This document shows, piece by piece, positions 13,087 through 19,477 of a stretch of DNA of 19,477 bases. Position 1 is the first letter of the stretch, and every line of letters starts with the position of its first letter. The notes under the pieces are model-generated. The model was not told the origin of the DNA. It saw only the letters and a list, made by a program, of their open reading frames with translations, and made no database searches. The position numbers and the translations under genes were made by a program. The DNA lies in NCBI GenBank assembly GCA_049965975.1, contig JBMFVN010000005.1, positions 1 to 19,477 on the forward strand. The letters are read 5' to 3'. The DNA comes from JAGDXZ01 sp049965975 (GTDB lineage: Archaea; Micrarchaeota; Micrarchaeia; Micrarchaeales; CABMGC01).

Positions 13087-13722
13087 TTACAACAACCTCT
13101 GTGCCTTGCTCATTGTAAGCTTAACGTATATCGACTTTATGTTGTCTTTGCGCACCTTTTCTGCTATGCTGTCAACAACAGCCTTTATGTTTTCGAACAG
13201 CTTCTTTGGATCCATGTCCTCTGTGCCCACAGCGCAGTGTATAGTGGGCAGGAACTTTCCTGTGTTCTTTATGGTAATCTGCGCGTTTGCCTCTGCTGCT
13301 GCCCTTTGCATGCTAGTGCCAGGAAGCAAAGGCCTTGGCATCTTGCCCCTCGGCCCGAGAAACTGGCCCAAATACCTTGCTATAGTTGGCATAAGGCTGG
13401 GCTGTGCCAAAAGTTCATAATTAAGCAGTGATGCGAGCCTCTGCTTGTCTGCTGCAATGGTAGGTATATCAGAGTCGCTTATTACCTCTATATTGTTCCT
13501 TTTTGCCTCGTCTATTATGTTTTTGTCGCTGGCAAATACGGCAAGCTTGCTTGACTTGCCCTTGCCATTTGGCAAAAGAACTGTGAAGTTTAGCCTGTTG
13601 CTCTGGTTTGTAAAGTCTCTGCCCTTGAAGTTTATCGCAAGCTCTACAGTCTGCCTGAACTTGCGCTTGCCTTTGTTTTCTTGCAGAAACTTCTCGAAAT
13701 CTGCATATTTGTCTTCAAGCAT
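13087..13722 (-). CDS. rpl1: Ribosomal protein L1
   Basis: The 211-residue product is archaeal L1, which forms the mobile stalk that moves deacylated tRNA out of the E site. It is often an autoregulator of its own operon. The family signature QFLGPRGKMPRPLLPGTS lies near residues 119-136, with the usual two-domain pattern: domain I from both termini, domain II with LAVFASDKNIIDEAKRNN. Conserved late features are the NTGKFLPTIHCAVGTEDM and IYVKLTMSKAQRLL segments. GGAGGG at 13728-13733 precedes the ATG with good spacing. It is the first gene of L1-L10-P1; L11, often upstream in archaea, is not here. Confidence 0.96.
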   Translation of the reverse strand: MLEDKYADFEKFLQENKGKRKFRQTVELAINFKGRDFTNQSNRLNFTVLLPNGKGKSSKLAVFASDKNIIDEAKRNNIEVISDSDIPTIAADKQRLASLLNYELLAQPSLMPTIARYLGQFLGPRGKMPRPLLPGTSMQRAAAEANAQITIKNTGKFLPTIHCAVGTEDMDPKKLFENIKAVVDSIAEKVRKDNIKSIYVKLTMSKAQRLL

Positions 13723-13727
13723 GCAAT

Positions 13728-13768
13728 CCCTCCTGCAAAAATGCAGTAGTGGCGGGAGAACTAGCTCC
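13728..13768 (-). promoter_or_regulatory. Hairpins in the L1 mRNA leader overlapping the ribosome binding site
   Basis: On the minus strand the leader contains CTGCA-TTTT-TGCAG (13733-13746), whose 3' arm ends at the first base of the GGAGGG ribosome binding site. Further upstream GGAG/CTCC (13765-13768 with 13755-13758) can form a small hairpin. The same CTCC could instead pair with the GGAG of the ribosome binding site, so two exclusive folds are possible. This fits translational control by L1, but the specific L1-binding motif cannot be shown by eye. Confidence 0.3.
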
Positions 13769-13784
13769 TTGAATGAGTTTTATA

Positions 13785-13802
13785 GGAATAGATATAAATA
13801 TG
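13785..13802 (-). promoter_or_regulatory. TATA box of the L1-L10-P1 operon
   Basis: On the minus strand the segment contains CATATTTATATC, a good box A. It predicts transcription from about 13770 and a leader of ~48 bases. The plus-strand reading, TATAAATA, might also start a transcript toward EF-1alpha. Confidence 0.5.
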
Positions 13803-13865
13803 TTGCGCTAAGCAAAGCGAAACTCGCTTCTTTGACGCTTCTTGCAGACGGAAAGCAAGGCAAAG

Positions 13866-13875
13866 ATATTTATAG
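13866..13875 (+). promoter_or_regulatory. TATA box candidate for EF-1alpha
   Basis: ATATTTATAG lies about 65 bases before ATG 13938. It predicts a start near 13895 and a ~42-base leader containing the palindrome CTGCTTTTTAAAAGCAG (13904-13920). Nearer AT-rich segments could also serve as box A. Confidence 0.4.
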
Positions 13876-13879
13876 GTTT

Positions 13880-13936
13880 ATGGCAGAAAAATATATGACA
13901 GCTCTGCTTTTTAAAAGCAGTTTAAAAAAGCGATAG
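13880..13936 (+). CDS. Possible 18-codon leader ORF before EF-1alpha
   Basis: An ATG frame of 18 codons (MAEKYMTALLFKSSLKKR) ends with TAG one base before the EF-1alpha ATG. Its first 12 bases are identical to the first 12 of EF-1alpha, so both begin MAEK. It may be a coupled leader peptide, a relic of a local duplication, or coincidence. If transcription starts near 13895 it would not be on the message at all. Confidence 0.2.
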   Translation: MAEKYMTALLFKSSLKKR

Positions 13937-13937
13937 T

Positions 13938-15209
13938 ATGGCAGAAAAACCACACATGAATTTGATCTTCATAGGCCACATAGACCATGGCAAGTCTACT
14001 ACAGTTGGAAGGCTGCTGTATGAGACAGGAGCAATAAACGACCAGGAGCTTAGAAAGCTCAAAGACGAAGAAGCCAAGTACAACCAGGCTACATTGGAAT
14101 TCGCCTACGTTACCGACGAGCTCAAAGAAGAGAGAGAAAGGGGCATGACAATAGATATAGCAGAAAGGGAATTCCAAACGCCAAAGTACTACTTCACTGT
14201 GATTGATGCACCTGGCCACAGGGACTTCGTAAAGAACATGATAACTGGAGCAAGCCAGGCAGATGCGGCTGTTTTGGTAGTGTCGGCTCCTGAAGGCATA
14301 CAGCCTCAGACTAGGGAGCACGCATACCTTGCAAAAGTCCTTGGCATAAACCAGATTGTAGTTGGCATAAACAAGATAGATGCAATAAACTACGACCATT
14401 CAAAGTTCGAAGACGTAAAGACAAAGATAAGCAATTTGCTAAAGACTATCGGCTACGATGTCAGCAAGATACAGTTTGTTCCTTACTCTGCACTTCTTGG
14501 AGACAACGTATCAAAGCCTTCTGACAAGATGCCTTGGTACTCAGGTCCAACGCTGCTTCAGGCAATAGACATGTTCACTCTGCCTCCTAAGCCTATTGAC
14601 AAGCCTCTCAGGCTACCTTTGCAGGATGTCTACACTGTATCGGGCTTCGGCACAGTGCCTGTAGGCAGGGTAGAGACAGGAGTCATGAAGCCTGGAGACC
14701 TTATCATAATAATGCCACCTGGCATAAAGACAGATGTCAAGAGCATAGAAATGCACCACAAGCCTCTTGAAAAGGCAGAGCCTGGAGACAACATAGGATT
14801 CAACATAAAAGGAGTTGACAAGAAGGAGCTGAAGCGCGGGGATGTTGTAGGGCCTGCAAACAACCCGCCTACTGTTGCTGACGAGTTCACTGCACAGATA
14901 GTAGTCATAAACCACCCTACGGCAATAGCACCTGGCTATACTCCAGTATTCCACATACACACTGCACAAGTAGCTTGCACAATAAGTGAAATACTTGAGA
15001 AGAAGGACCCTAAGACTGGCCAGACAATGGAAAAGAACCCGCAGTTCATAAAGAACGGCGATGTGGCAATAGTCAAGGTAAAGCCTACTAAGCCTGTTGT
15101 TGTTGAGAAGTATAGCGACTTTCCACCTCTAGGCAGATTTGCAGTAAGGGATATGGGCCAGACAGTTGCTGCAGGAATAGTGCTAGACGTAGTAAAGAGG
15201 GCAAGCTGA
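13938..15209 (+). CDS. tuf: Translation elongation factor EF-1alpha
   Basis: The 423-residue GTPase delivers aminoacyl-tRNA to the ribosome. Motifs are G1 GHIDHGKST (13-21, with Ile where Val is usual), the switch 1 ERERGMTIDIA segment, G3 DAPGHRDF, G4 NKID and the G5 VPYSALLGDN region. They are followed by beta-barrel domains 2 (GTVPVGRVETGVMKPGD) and 3 (CTISEILEKKDPKTGQ to the PLGRFAVRDMGQTVAAGIV end). Length and order are normal for archaea. The codons MAEKPHMNL match the expected archaeal N-terminus. S10 follows ten bases after the stop, the conserved archaeal tuf-rps10 pair. The upstream leader has an odd duplication of the start codons. Confidence 0.97.
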   Translation: MAEKPHMNLIFIGHIDHGKSTTVGRLLYETGAINDQELRKLKDEEAKYNQATLEFAYVTDELKEERERGMTIDIAEREFQTPKYYFTVIDAPGHRDFVKNMITGASQADAAVLVVSAPEGIQPQTREHAYLAKVLGINQIVVGINKIDAINYDHSKFEDVKTKISNLLKTIGYDVSKIQFVPYSALLGDNVSKPSDKMPWYSGPTLLQAIDMFTLPPKPIDKPLRLPLQDVYTVSGFGTVPVGRVETGVMKPGDLIIIMPPGIKTDVKSIEMHHKPLEKAEPGDNIGFNIKGVDKKELKRGDVVGPANNPPTVADEFTAQIVVINHPTAIAPGYTPVFHIHTAQVACTISEILEKKDPKTGQTMEKNPQFIKNGDVAIVKVKPTKPVVVEKYSDFPPLGRFAVRDMGQTVAAGIVLDVVKRAS

Positions 15210-15219
15210 AAGTGACCTT

Positions 15220-15525
15220 ATGGCAGTAGCAAAAATAAAATTAGTAAGCACATCAAAGAACGACGCAAGGGATGTAGCCAAGCAGATAGCTGACATTGCA
15301 AAGGGCATAGGGATAAAATACAAAGGCCCTATTCCTTTGCCAGTAAGGCATATGGTAATACCTACAAGGAAGACGCCATGCGGCGACGGCTCCGATACTT
15401 ATGACCACTGGGAAATGCGGGTGCACAAGTGGCTTGTTGAAATAGACGGCAGCGACCAGGCGCTAAGGCAGGTAATGCACATACCAGTGCCAGACACAGT
15501 CCAGATAGAAATAACCCTGTCTTGA
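15220..15525 (+). CDS. rps10: Ribosomal protein S10
   Basis: The 101-residue product is S10/uS10 of the small subunit head. Conserved stretches are IGIKYKGPIPLPVRHMVIPT, the DHWEMRVHKWLVEIDGSDQA region and the final VPDTVQIEITL. GTGA lies just before the ATG, and the gene is coupled to tuf. A T-rich terminator follows. Confidence 0.96.
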   Translation: MAVAKIKLVSTSKNDARDVAKQIADIAKGIGIKYKGPIPLPVRHMVIPTRKTPCGDGSDTYDHWEMRVHKWLVEIDGSDQALRQVMHIPVPDTVQIEITLS

Positions 15526-15533
15526 TTTGTCTT

Positions 15534-15552
15534 GTTTTTATTTTTAGGTTTT
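15534..15552 (+). terminator. T-rich terminator after tuf-rps10
   Basis: The tract TTGTTTTTATTTTTAGG begins just after the S10 stop, between the convergent S10 and metK genes, and fits archaeal oligo-T termination. Confidence 0.5.
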
Positions 15553-15596
15553 CATTATATTCCTGTTTCTTTTTGCCTGAGCTGAGCTTGCTTTTG

Positions 15597-16778
15597 CTAT
15601 TGCTGCTTGCTGCTGCCATTTTTGCTTGGCAAGTACTTGCTTAGTGTTTTCGCTTTGTCAGTCTTCTCCCAGGTAAAGCTGGGCTCTGTCCTGCCGAAAT
15701 GGCCGTATGCTGCGGTTTTCCTGTAGATAGGCCTTCTAAGGTTAAGCTCTTTTATTATGGCACCAGGCCTCATGTCAAAGTGCCTTTTTATTATTTCTGC
15801 AAGCTCGTCGTCGCTAAGCTTGCCTGTGCCCTGTGTGTTGACGTAAAAGCCAACAGGCTCGGCCTTTCCAATTGCATATGCTATTTGCACCTCGCAAATG
15901 TCAGCAAGACCAGATGCTACAACGTTTTTTGCTATATACCTGGCGTAATAAGCTCCTGACCTATCAACCTTTGTAGGGTCTTTGCCGCTGAAGCAGCCGC
16001 CTCCAGACTTGCCTATGCTGCCATAGCCATCTACTACAGTTTTCCTGCCTGTGAGGCCAGAATCGGCAAGAGTGCCGCCTATAGTAAACCTGCCAGTGCC
16101 GTTTATTATCAATTTTGTGTCGCTACTCAGAAGCTCCTTAGGAATTACCTTTCTTATTACCTCTTTTTCTATGTCTTTCCTTACTTTGCTTATGCTTACT
16201 TTTTCGCTGTGCTGTGCCGCAATTACAACAGCGCTTACTTTCTTAGGCTTGCCATCAACATAGTCTACAGTTACCTGTGACTTGCCATCAGGCCTGAGGT
16301 AAGGCAGTACGCCGCTCTTCCTGCATTCTGCAAGCCTTTTAACCAGCTTGTGGGCGAGCATCGTGGGCAAGGGCATAAGCTCTGGCGTTTCCCTGCATGC
16401 ATAGCCAAACACGAATCCTTGGTCGCCGGCCCCAAGCTCGTTCCCTTTTTTCTCATCTACCCCTATTGCAATATCTGGCGACTGCTCTTCTATTGATACC
16501 ACAACACCACAGGTAGCCCAGTCTAAGCCGTCTTTTGCATTGTCAAGGCCTATTTCCTTTAGAGTCTGCCTTACAACTTTAGGTATGTTCACATGAGCCT
16601 GCGTTGTTATCTGACCGGTTACGACAACCATTCCCTGCATTATTAGGGTTTCGCAATCGACGTGCGCCACAGGATCCTTTGCCAATATTGCGTCAAGCAC
16701 CGAATCAGATACAAGGTCTGCTACCTTGTCTGGGTGCCCTTCAGTAACGCTCTCGGCTGTTATTGAATAGGTGCTCAT
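15597..16778 (-). CDS. metK: S-adenosylmethionine synthetase, bacterial/eukaryotic type
   Basis: The 393-residue enzyme makes S-adenosylmethionine from methionine and ATP. The sequence is of the classical MetK family, not the divergent archaeal MAT family. Signatures are AESVTEGHPDKVADLVSDSV at 8-27, the flexible-loop region GAGDQGFVFGYACRETPELM, the P-loop-like GGGCFSGKDPTKVDRSGAYY, and AYGHFGRTEPSFTWE near the end. Bacterial proteins have GGGAFSGKD at the third site, so Cys replaces Ala here. GGTGA precedes the ATG with five-base spacing, so local translation signals have been adopted. It lies downstream of idi-dys in the same direction but has its own promoter region. Acquisition by lateral transfer is likely by family logic; the donor cannot be named from sequence alone. 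Confidence 0.95.
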   Translation of the reverse strand: MSTYSITAESVTEGHPDKVADLVSDSVLDAILAKDPVAHVDCETLIMQGMVVVTGQITTQAHVNIPKVVRQTLKEIGLDNAKDGLDWATCGVVVSIEEQSPDIAIGVDEKKGNELGAGDQGFVFGYACRETPELMPLPTMLAHKLVKRLAECRKSGVLPYLRPDGKSQVTVDYVDGKPKKVSAVVIAAQHSEKVSISKVRKDIEKEVIRKVIPKELLSSDTKLIINGTGRFTIGGTLADSGLTGRKTVVDGYGSIGKSGGGCFSGKDPTKVDRSGAYYARYIAKNVVASGLADICEVQIAYAIGKAEPVGFYVNTQGTGKLSDDELAEIIKRHFDMRPGAIIKELNLRRPIYRKTAAYGHFGRTEPSFTWEKTDKAKTLSKYLPSKNGSSKQQ

Positions 16779-16790
16779 ATATTCACCAAG

Positions 16791-16838
16791 CTAGTTTTAA
16801 GTTTGCAAGCTCGCTTTTTTAAACTAGGCAAGTTGCCC
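16791..16838 (-). promoter_or_regulatory. metK promoter region with two dyads
   Basis: A box-A-like TTTAAAAAAG (minus strand, about 16815-16824) precedes metK by ~40 bases. It is flanked by the inverted repeat CTAGTTT (16791-16797) / AAACTAG (16821-16827). Just upstream of it is GGCAAGTTGCC (16827-16837), a tight dyad that could be an operator. The expected transcript leader is too short for a SAM riboswitch. The element AGTTTAAAAAAGCGA also occurs just before EF-1alpha. Confidence 0.4.
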
Positions 16839-16888
16839 AGTTTTATCTGTGTAAAAGTTTTTCAGGATTGCTAAGGAAGAAACGCGCA

Positions 16889-17887
16889 CTAGACGAGCTC
16901 AGCTGCAGCAAACATTATCGGAACAATTATCGTTGCGTCGCCGTCTATTGTTACGTATCTGGCCTGCTCCTTTATCTTGCCCCAGGAAACTGCCTCATTT
17001 AGCCTTGCGCCAGAAAGGCTGCCGTCAAACTGCGTTGCTGTAGTTACATATACCGCATAATCTAGCCCGCCCTTGAACTGGTTCCACCATATGACATGGT
17101 GCTTGCTTATGCCGCCACCTATCATGAAGGCGCCAGTCACCTTGTTGTCAAAAGAGATGTTGCTAAGCTTCAGCTCGTCTCTTATCAGGTTAAGCTTGAA
17201 ATCATGGTTCTGCGAGAATATTGCAAGGTGCGTGCCAAAGGCGCCGTCGAGTATTCCTGGATTAAAAATGGGCACGTTGTGCAGATATGCCTGCCTGAGT
17301 ATCGAGCCGTTGTCTTGTATTCTCTTTCCGAATTCGTAAAGAAGCTCGCTTGCGCTGTATTCCTTTTTGTAGTCCTTTGAGTTGTATATGTCGTTCATTA
17401 TCTGGTAGAACCTCTTCTCCACTTCAAGCCCGTAATCCTTCTGGCCTATGAATACGTTGCCAAGCCTGTAGACATTTGCCTTGTGAAGCGCGGCGTCGTC
17501 GGCATAGAATGTGCCTAGCCTGTACTTGCCCTCAAACGACCTTGCAAGGTCGTGGTCTATTGTGCCGCCAGTAGTTATTATCGCGTCGAAATACTTCACT
17601 GCTCCAGCAATTACGCCCCTCAGGCCAGTAGAGATTATATCTGCAGGGAATGATAGGAAATTGAAAGACTGCTTGTCTGCTAGCATTCTCTGAAGAATGT
17701 CTATGCCTGTTATCATGTGCTGAGCCGAGAAGCCGCCTATGTAGCGCATAGAGTTTATAAGCTCTTTTACTGTCATTCCCTTTTTCAGCTTCACGTCTAC
17801 TACTTCCTTGCCCAGATATCTCTTGTCTGCTTCGCCATAAGTAAGCAATTTCTCAGTTTTGTTTCTAGTTTTTGAATTAGCCGCCAT
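16889..17887 (-). CDS. dys: Deoxyhypusine synthase
   Basis: The 332-residue enzyme transfers the aminobutyl group of spermidine to a lysine of translation factor aIF5A. Visible family features are the FSAQHMITGIDILQRM helix, the NAD-binding FLSFPADIISTGLRGVIAG and ITTGGTIDHDLAR segments, VPIFNPGILDGAFG, GAFMIGGGISKHH, and EAVSWGKI with the catalytic lysine near K304. ATG 17887 is preferred; it overlaps the end of idi by 11 bases with GGGG upstream. The TTG at 17917 would give a deeper overlap. It is translationally linked to idi, an unusual pairing since the two pathways share no substrate. Confidence 0.95.
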   Translation of the reverse strand: MAANSKTRNKTEKLLTYGEADKRYLGKEVVDVKLKKGMTVKELINSMRYIGGFSAQHMITGIDILQRMLADKQSFNFLSFPADIISTGLRGVIAGAVKYFDAIITTGGTIDHDLARSFEGKYRLGTFYADDAALHKANVYRLGNVFIGQKDYGLEVEKRFYQIMNDIYNSKDYKKEYSASELLYEFGKRIQDNGSILRQAYLHNVPIFNPGILDGAFGTHLAIFSQNHDFKLNLIRDELKLSNISFDNKVTGAFMIGGGISKHHVIWWNQFKGGLDYAVYVTTATQFDGSLSGARLNEAVSWGKIKEQARYVTIDGDATIIVPIMFAAAELV

Positions 17888-18431
17888 GCTTATTGCCCCA
17901 TTTCTTGTAAGCATCAATAACCCTATCTATGCAGATTTTTAGCCAGGGCGTGTAATTGCCAGGATTTTTCTCAATGTCTTCCTTTAGCTGGTCGAGGCTT
18001 ATCCACTTGTAGTCTGAAGCCTCCTGCTTGTTTATGTTTGGAGAGCCGTTAAAAAGACCGAAGATCACGTGGTCATATTCCCATTCTGTAAGCCCGTTGC
18101 CGACATCAGCTTTGTAAGTGAATGAAAACTGCTCGTTTAGAGGGCAGTCAAACCCCATCTCTTCTTTGAGGCGCCTGTGCGCGCCATCGAGCACCTTTTC
18201 GCCTACAAAAGGGTGCGAGCAGCATGTGTTGCTCCACTTTCCCTGCGAATGATACTTGTTCATTGCCCGCTTCTGCAAAAGAGTCTCGCCCTTGCTGTTG
18301 AAAACAAAAATCGAGAATGCCCTGTGCAGATGGCCGCCATTCTGATGGGCTTCAAGCTTGCCCATCGTGCCTACCTGGTTGTCATTCTCGTCTACAAGCA
18401 CCACCAGCTGGTTATCAGAGTTTTGCTGCAC
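17877..18431 (-). CDS. idi: Isopentenyl-diphosphate delta-isomerase, type 1
   Basis: This 184-residue Nudix-fold enzyme interconverts IPP and DMAPP for isoprenoid lipid synthesis. Type 1 signatures are present: metal ligands in EAHQNGGHLHRAFS (H29, H34, H36), the catalytic C71 in NTCCSHPFVGE, Nudix-like RRLKEEMGF, and EWEYDHV with paired glutamates. Most archaea use the unrelated flavin-dependent type 2 enzyme, so this copy is notable. The start is GTG 18431 after AGTGAT, with a TATA-like GATAAAAAG about 25 bases further up. It is divergent from mevalonate kinase of the same pathway, and its stop overlaps the start of dys. Confidence 0.94.
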   Translation of the reverse strand: MQQNSDNQLVVLVDENDNQVGTMGKLEAHQNGGHLHRAFSIFVFNSKGETLLQKRAMNKYHSQGKWSNTCCSHPFVGEKVLDGAHRRLKEEMGFDCPLNEQFSFTYKADVGNGLTEWEYDHVIFGLFNGSPNINKQEASDYKWISLDQLKEDIEKNPGNYTPWLKICIDRVIDAYKKWGNKHGG

Positions 18432-18443
18432 TAAATCACTTGA

Positions 18444-18477
18444 ATAATAATCTTTTTATCAAAAAACTTATTATTAT
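18444..18477. promoter_or_regulatory. Dyad-symmetric AT-rich control region between idi and mvk
   Basis: ATAATAAT (18444-18451) and ATTATTAT (18470-18477) form a perfect 8-bp inverted repeat. Its centre, at 18460/18461, is nearly equidistant from the two divergent start codons. The inner segment holds T- and A-tracts. The symmetry suits a bidirectional promoter or a regulator operator shared by two mevalonate pathway genes; simple AAT-repeat composition is the alternative. Confidence 0.4.
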
Positions 18478-18495
18478 GTTAGCATAGGTAAGAGC

Positions 18496-19477
18496 ATGGT
18501 CGAAGCAAAGGCGCCCGCTGTCATAAAGCTGCTTGGCGAGCATGCCGTAGTTTACGGCAAGCTTTCGCTTGCTGCAGCGATAAGCCTTTACGCCAGGGCA
18601 AAAGTAGAAAGCACAAGCTCGGGTTTTGAGCTTAGCCTGCCAGACATAGGCAAGAGCGCAAAATTCGGTGCAGATACGTTGGCACGGCTTTATGACTCTT
18701 TTGCTAGCAGGAAGAGCATAAACGAATACGTTGAAGAGAACAAGGGCCTTGCAGAGGCGCTGCCTTTTGCAACAGTGCTCGCAGTGGCAAGCGAGAAATA
18801 TGGCATAAAAAACAAAAAAGCTGTGCTGAGCTCGCAGATACCAATGCAGAAGGGCTTTGCGAGCAGCGCCGCGCTCTCAACTGCTTTGGCTACTGCCCTG
18901 CTTGCACAAACAAGCCATAGCGACAGCGAAATAGTGGAGCTTGCAAGGACAGGCGAGATTGTGATGCACAGAAGCGAGGGTGCAGGAAAAATAGACGTAA
19001 ACACCTCTTATTATGGCGGCTATGTGTCTTATTCGCAGCAAGAAGGGGCAAGAAAGCTAAGCATAGAAACGCGGATCGACTTGCTTGCTATAGACACAGG
19101 GCCCAAGAAAAGCACTGCAGAGACAGTGGCGCATGTTGCCCAGTTGTACAAAAGTGAGAGGGAACAAACCGAAAAAATACTGGGCGAGATAGAGGCCTGC
19201 ACGAAGCGCGGAATAGAAGCACTGATGAAAAAGGACATAAAGGCTCTTGGCAAGGAGATGTATGCTGACCACGGCTATCTTTCTCTTCTCGGTGTTTCAA
19301 GCGAAGGGCTCGACAAGGCGGTAGAGATAGCAAAGAAAACCGGCTCGTTGGGCGCAAAGCTCAGCGGAGGCGGCGGTGGCGGCATGGCCATCGCAATAAA
19401 CACACAGGGCCTCGAGAAAGCGCTAGAAGCGCAAGGATTCAAGTGCCAGGAGCTTGCGATTTCTCTAAAAGGCGCAA
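18496..19477 (+). CDS. mvk: Mevalonate kinase, 3' end beyond the window
   Basis: The frame is open from ATG 18496 to the window edge: 327 residues, already slightly longer than some archaeal mevalonate kinases (about 310), so little is missing. GHMP kinase motifs are APAVIKLLGEHAVVYG (6-21), the ATP loop PMQKGFASSAALSTAL near 115-130, and motif 3 KLSGGGGGGMA near 290-300. A GKIDVNTSYYGGYV stretch supplies the catalytic Asp where HG/SGxD is usual. The enzyme phosphorylates mevalonate on the route to isoprenoid ether lipids. GGTAAGAGC precedes the ATG. It is divergent from idi across a symmetric AT-rich region. Confidence 0.93.
   Translation, partial: MVEAKAPAVIKLLGEHAVVYGKLSLAAAISLYARAKVESTSSGFELSLPDIGKSAKFGADTLARLYDSFASRKSINEYVEENKGLAEALPFATVLAVASEKYGIKNKKAVLSSQIPMQKGFASSAALSTALATALLAQTSHSDSEIVELARTGEIVMHRSEGAGKIDVNTSYYGGYVSYSQQEGARKLSIETRIDLLAIDTGPKKSTAETVAHVAQLYKSEREQTEKILGEIEACTKRGIEALMKKDIKALGKEMYADHGYLSLLGVSSEGLDKAVEIAKKTGSLGAKLSGGGGGGMAIAINTQGLEKALEAQGFKCQELAISLKGA

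Noticed and set aside
13814..13836. Bulged hairpin (CAAAGCG with CGC and TTTG) between the L1 and EF-1alpha promoters
   Set aside because: Short, imperfect and without a clear promoter or terminator around it; not enough to call an RNA gene.
13445..13936. 163-codon plus-strand frame across the L1 start region
   Set aside because: It is antisense to L1 over most of its length and has no family resemblance; only its last 18 codons, after 13880, merit mention as a possible leader ORF.
16779..16888. SAM riboswitch upstream of metK
   Set aside because: The predicted leader is only a few tens of bases, the dyads lie at or upstream of the box A, and no riboswitch core is visible.
18690..19357. Several minus-strand frames opposite 18496-19477
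   Set aside because: They are shadows of mevalonate kinase on the plus strand, which carries all three GHMP motifs and is open to the window edge.

Overview
The window is a compact stretch of an archaeal chromosome. The evidence is an archaeal EF-1alpha/S10 pair, an L1-L10-P1 ribosomal operon, RNA polymerase subunit F beside a DUF655 protein, deoxyhypusine synthase, RNase HII, a UPF0147 protein, TATA-box promoters, GGTGA/GGAGG ribosome binding sites, and a tRNA gene with no encoded CCA. The tRNA-Arg has a very short intron in its T-loop. The SAM synthetase is of the bacterial/eukaryotic type and the IPP isomerase is type 1. Together these suggest a small-genome DPANN archaeon, possibly an ARMAN/Micrarchaeota-like lineage. 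That placement is inference; only 'archaeon' is firm.

Layout, left to right. 1-540: the 3' end of an unrecognised gene, then a gene-free stretch with a strong TATA box and a three-hairpin, U-run-ended candidate small RNA. 540-2160: an AIM24-family gene meeting a convergent rpoF-DUF655 pair with no gap. 2176-2382: the rpoF promoter and a second promoter-plus-hairpin unit on the minus strand. 2383-4807: a tandem-HTH Lrp-like regulator divergent from an EamA-type transporter with an extra soluble domain. 4852-5760: a MoxR-type AAA+ ATPase. 5761-5941: a repeat-rich promoter region. 5942-9366: a VirB2/TrbC-like small membrane protein, a GT-C-like membrane protein with a sequon-rich outer domain, TatD, the intron-containing tRNA-Arg and UPF0147, packed almost without gaps. 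9452-10544: three small proteins (Ig-like, PRC-barrel, unknown). 10652-11344: RNase HII. 11422-13722 (minus): L1-L10-P1 and a ferredoxin with its own promoter. 13938-15525: EF-1alpha and S10. 15597-18431 (minus): idi, dys and metK. 18496-end: mevalonate kinase, open at the window edge.

Functional themes are translation (L1, L10, P1, EF-1alpha, S10, tRNA-Arg, and eIF5A modification by deoxyhypusine synthase), transcription (RpoF, Lrp-like), isoprenoid lipid precursors (mevalonate kinase and IPP isomerase face each other across a 64-bp dyad-symmetric promoter region), SAM supply, and a possible cell-surface module. No CRISPR array, insertion sequence, rRNA gene or phage gene is visible. The most unusual items are the T-loop tRNA intron, two promoter-plus-hairpin RNA candidates, the transporter fusion, the foreign-type metK, and an L10 whose usual C-terminal motif is replaced by an alternating X-Gln tail.
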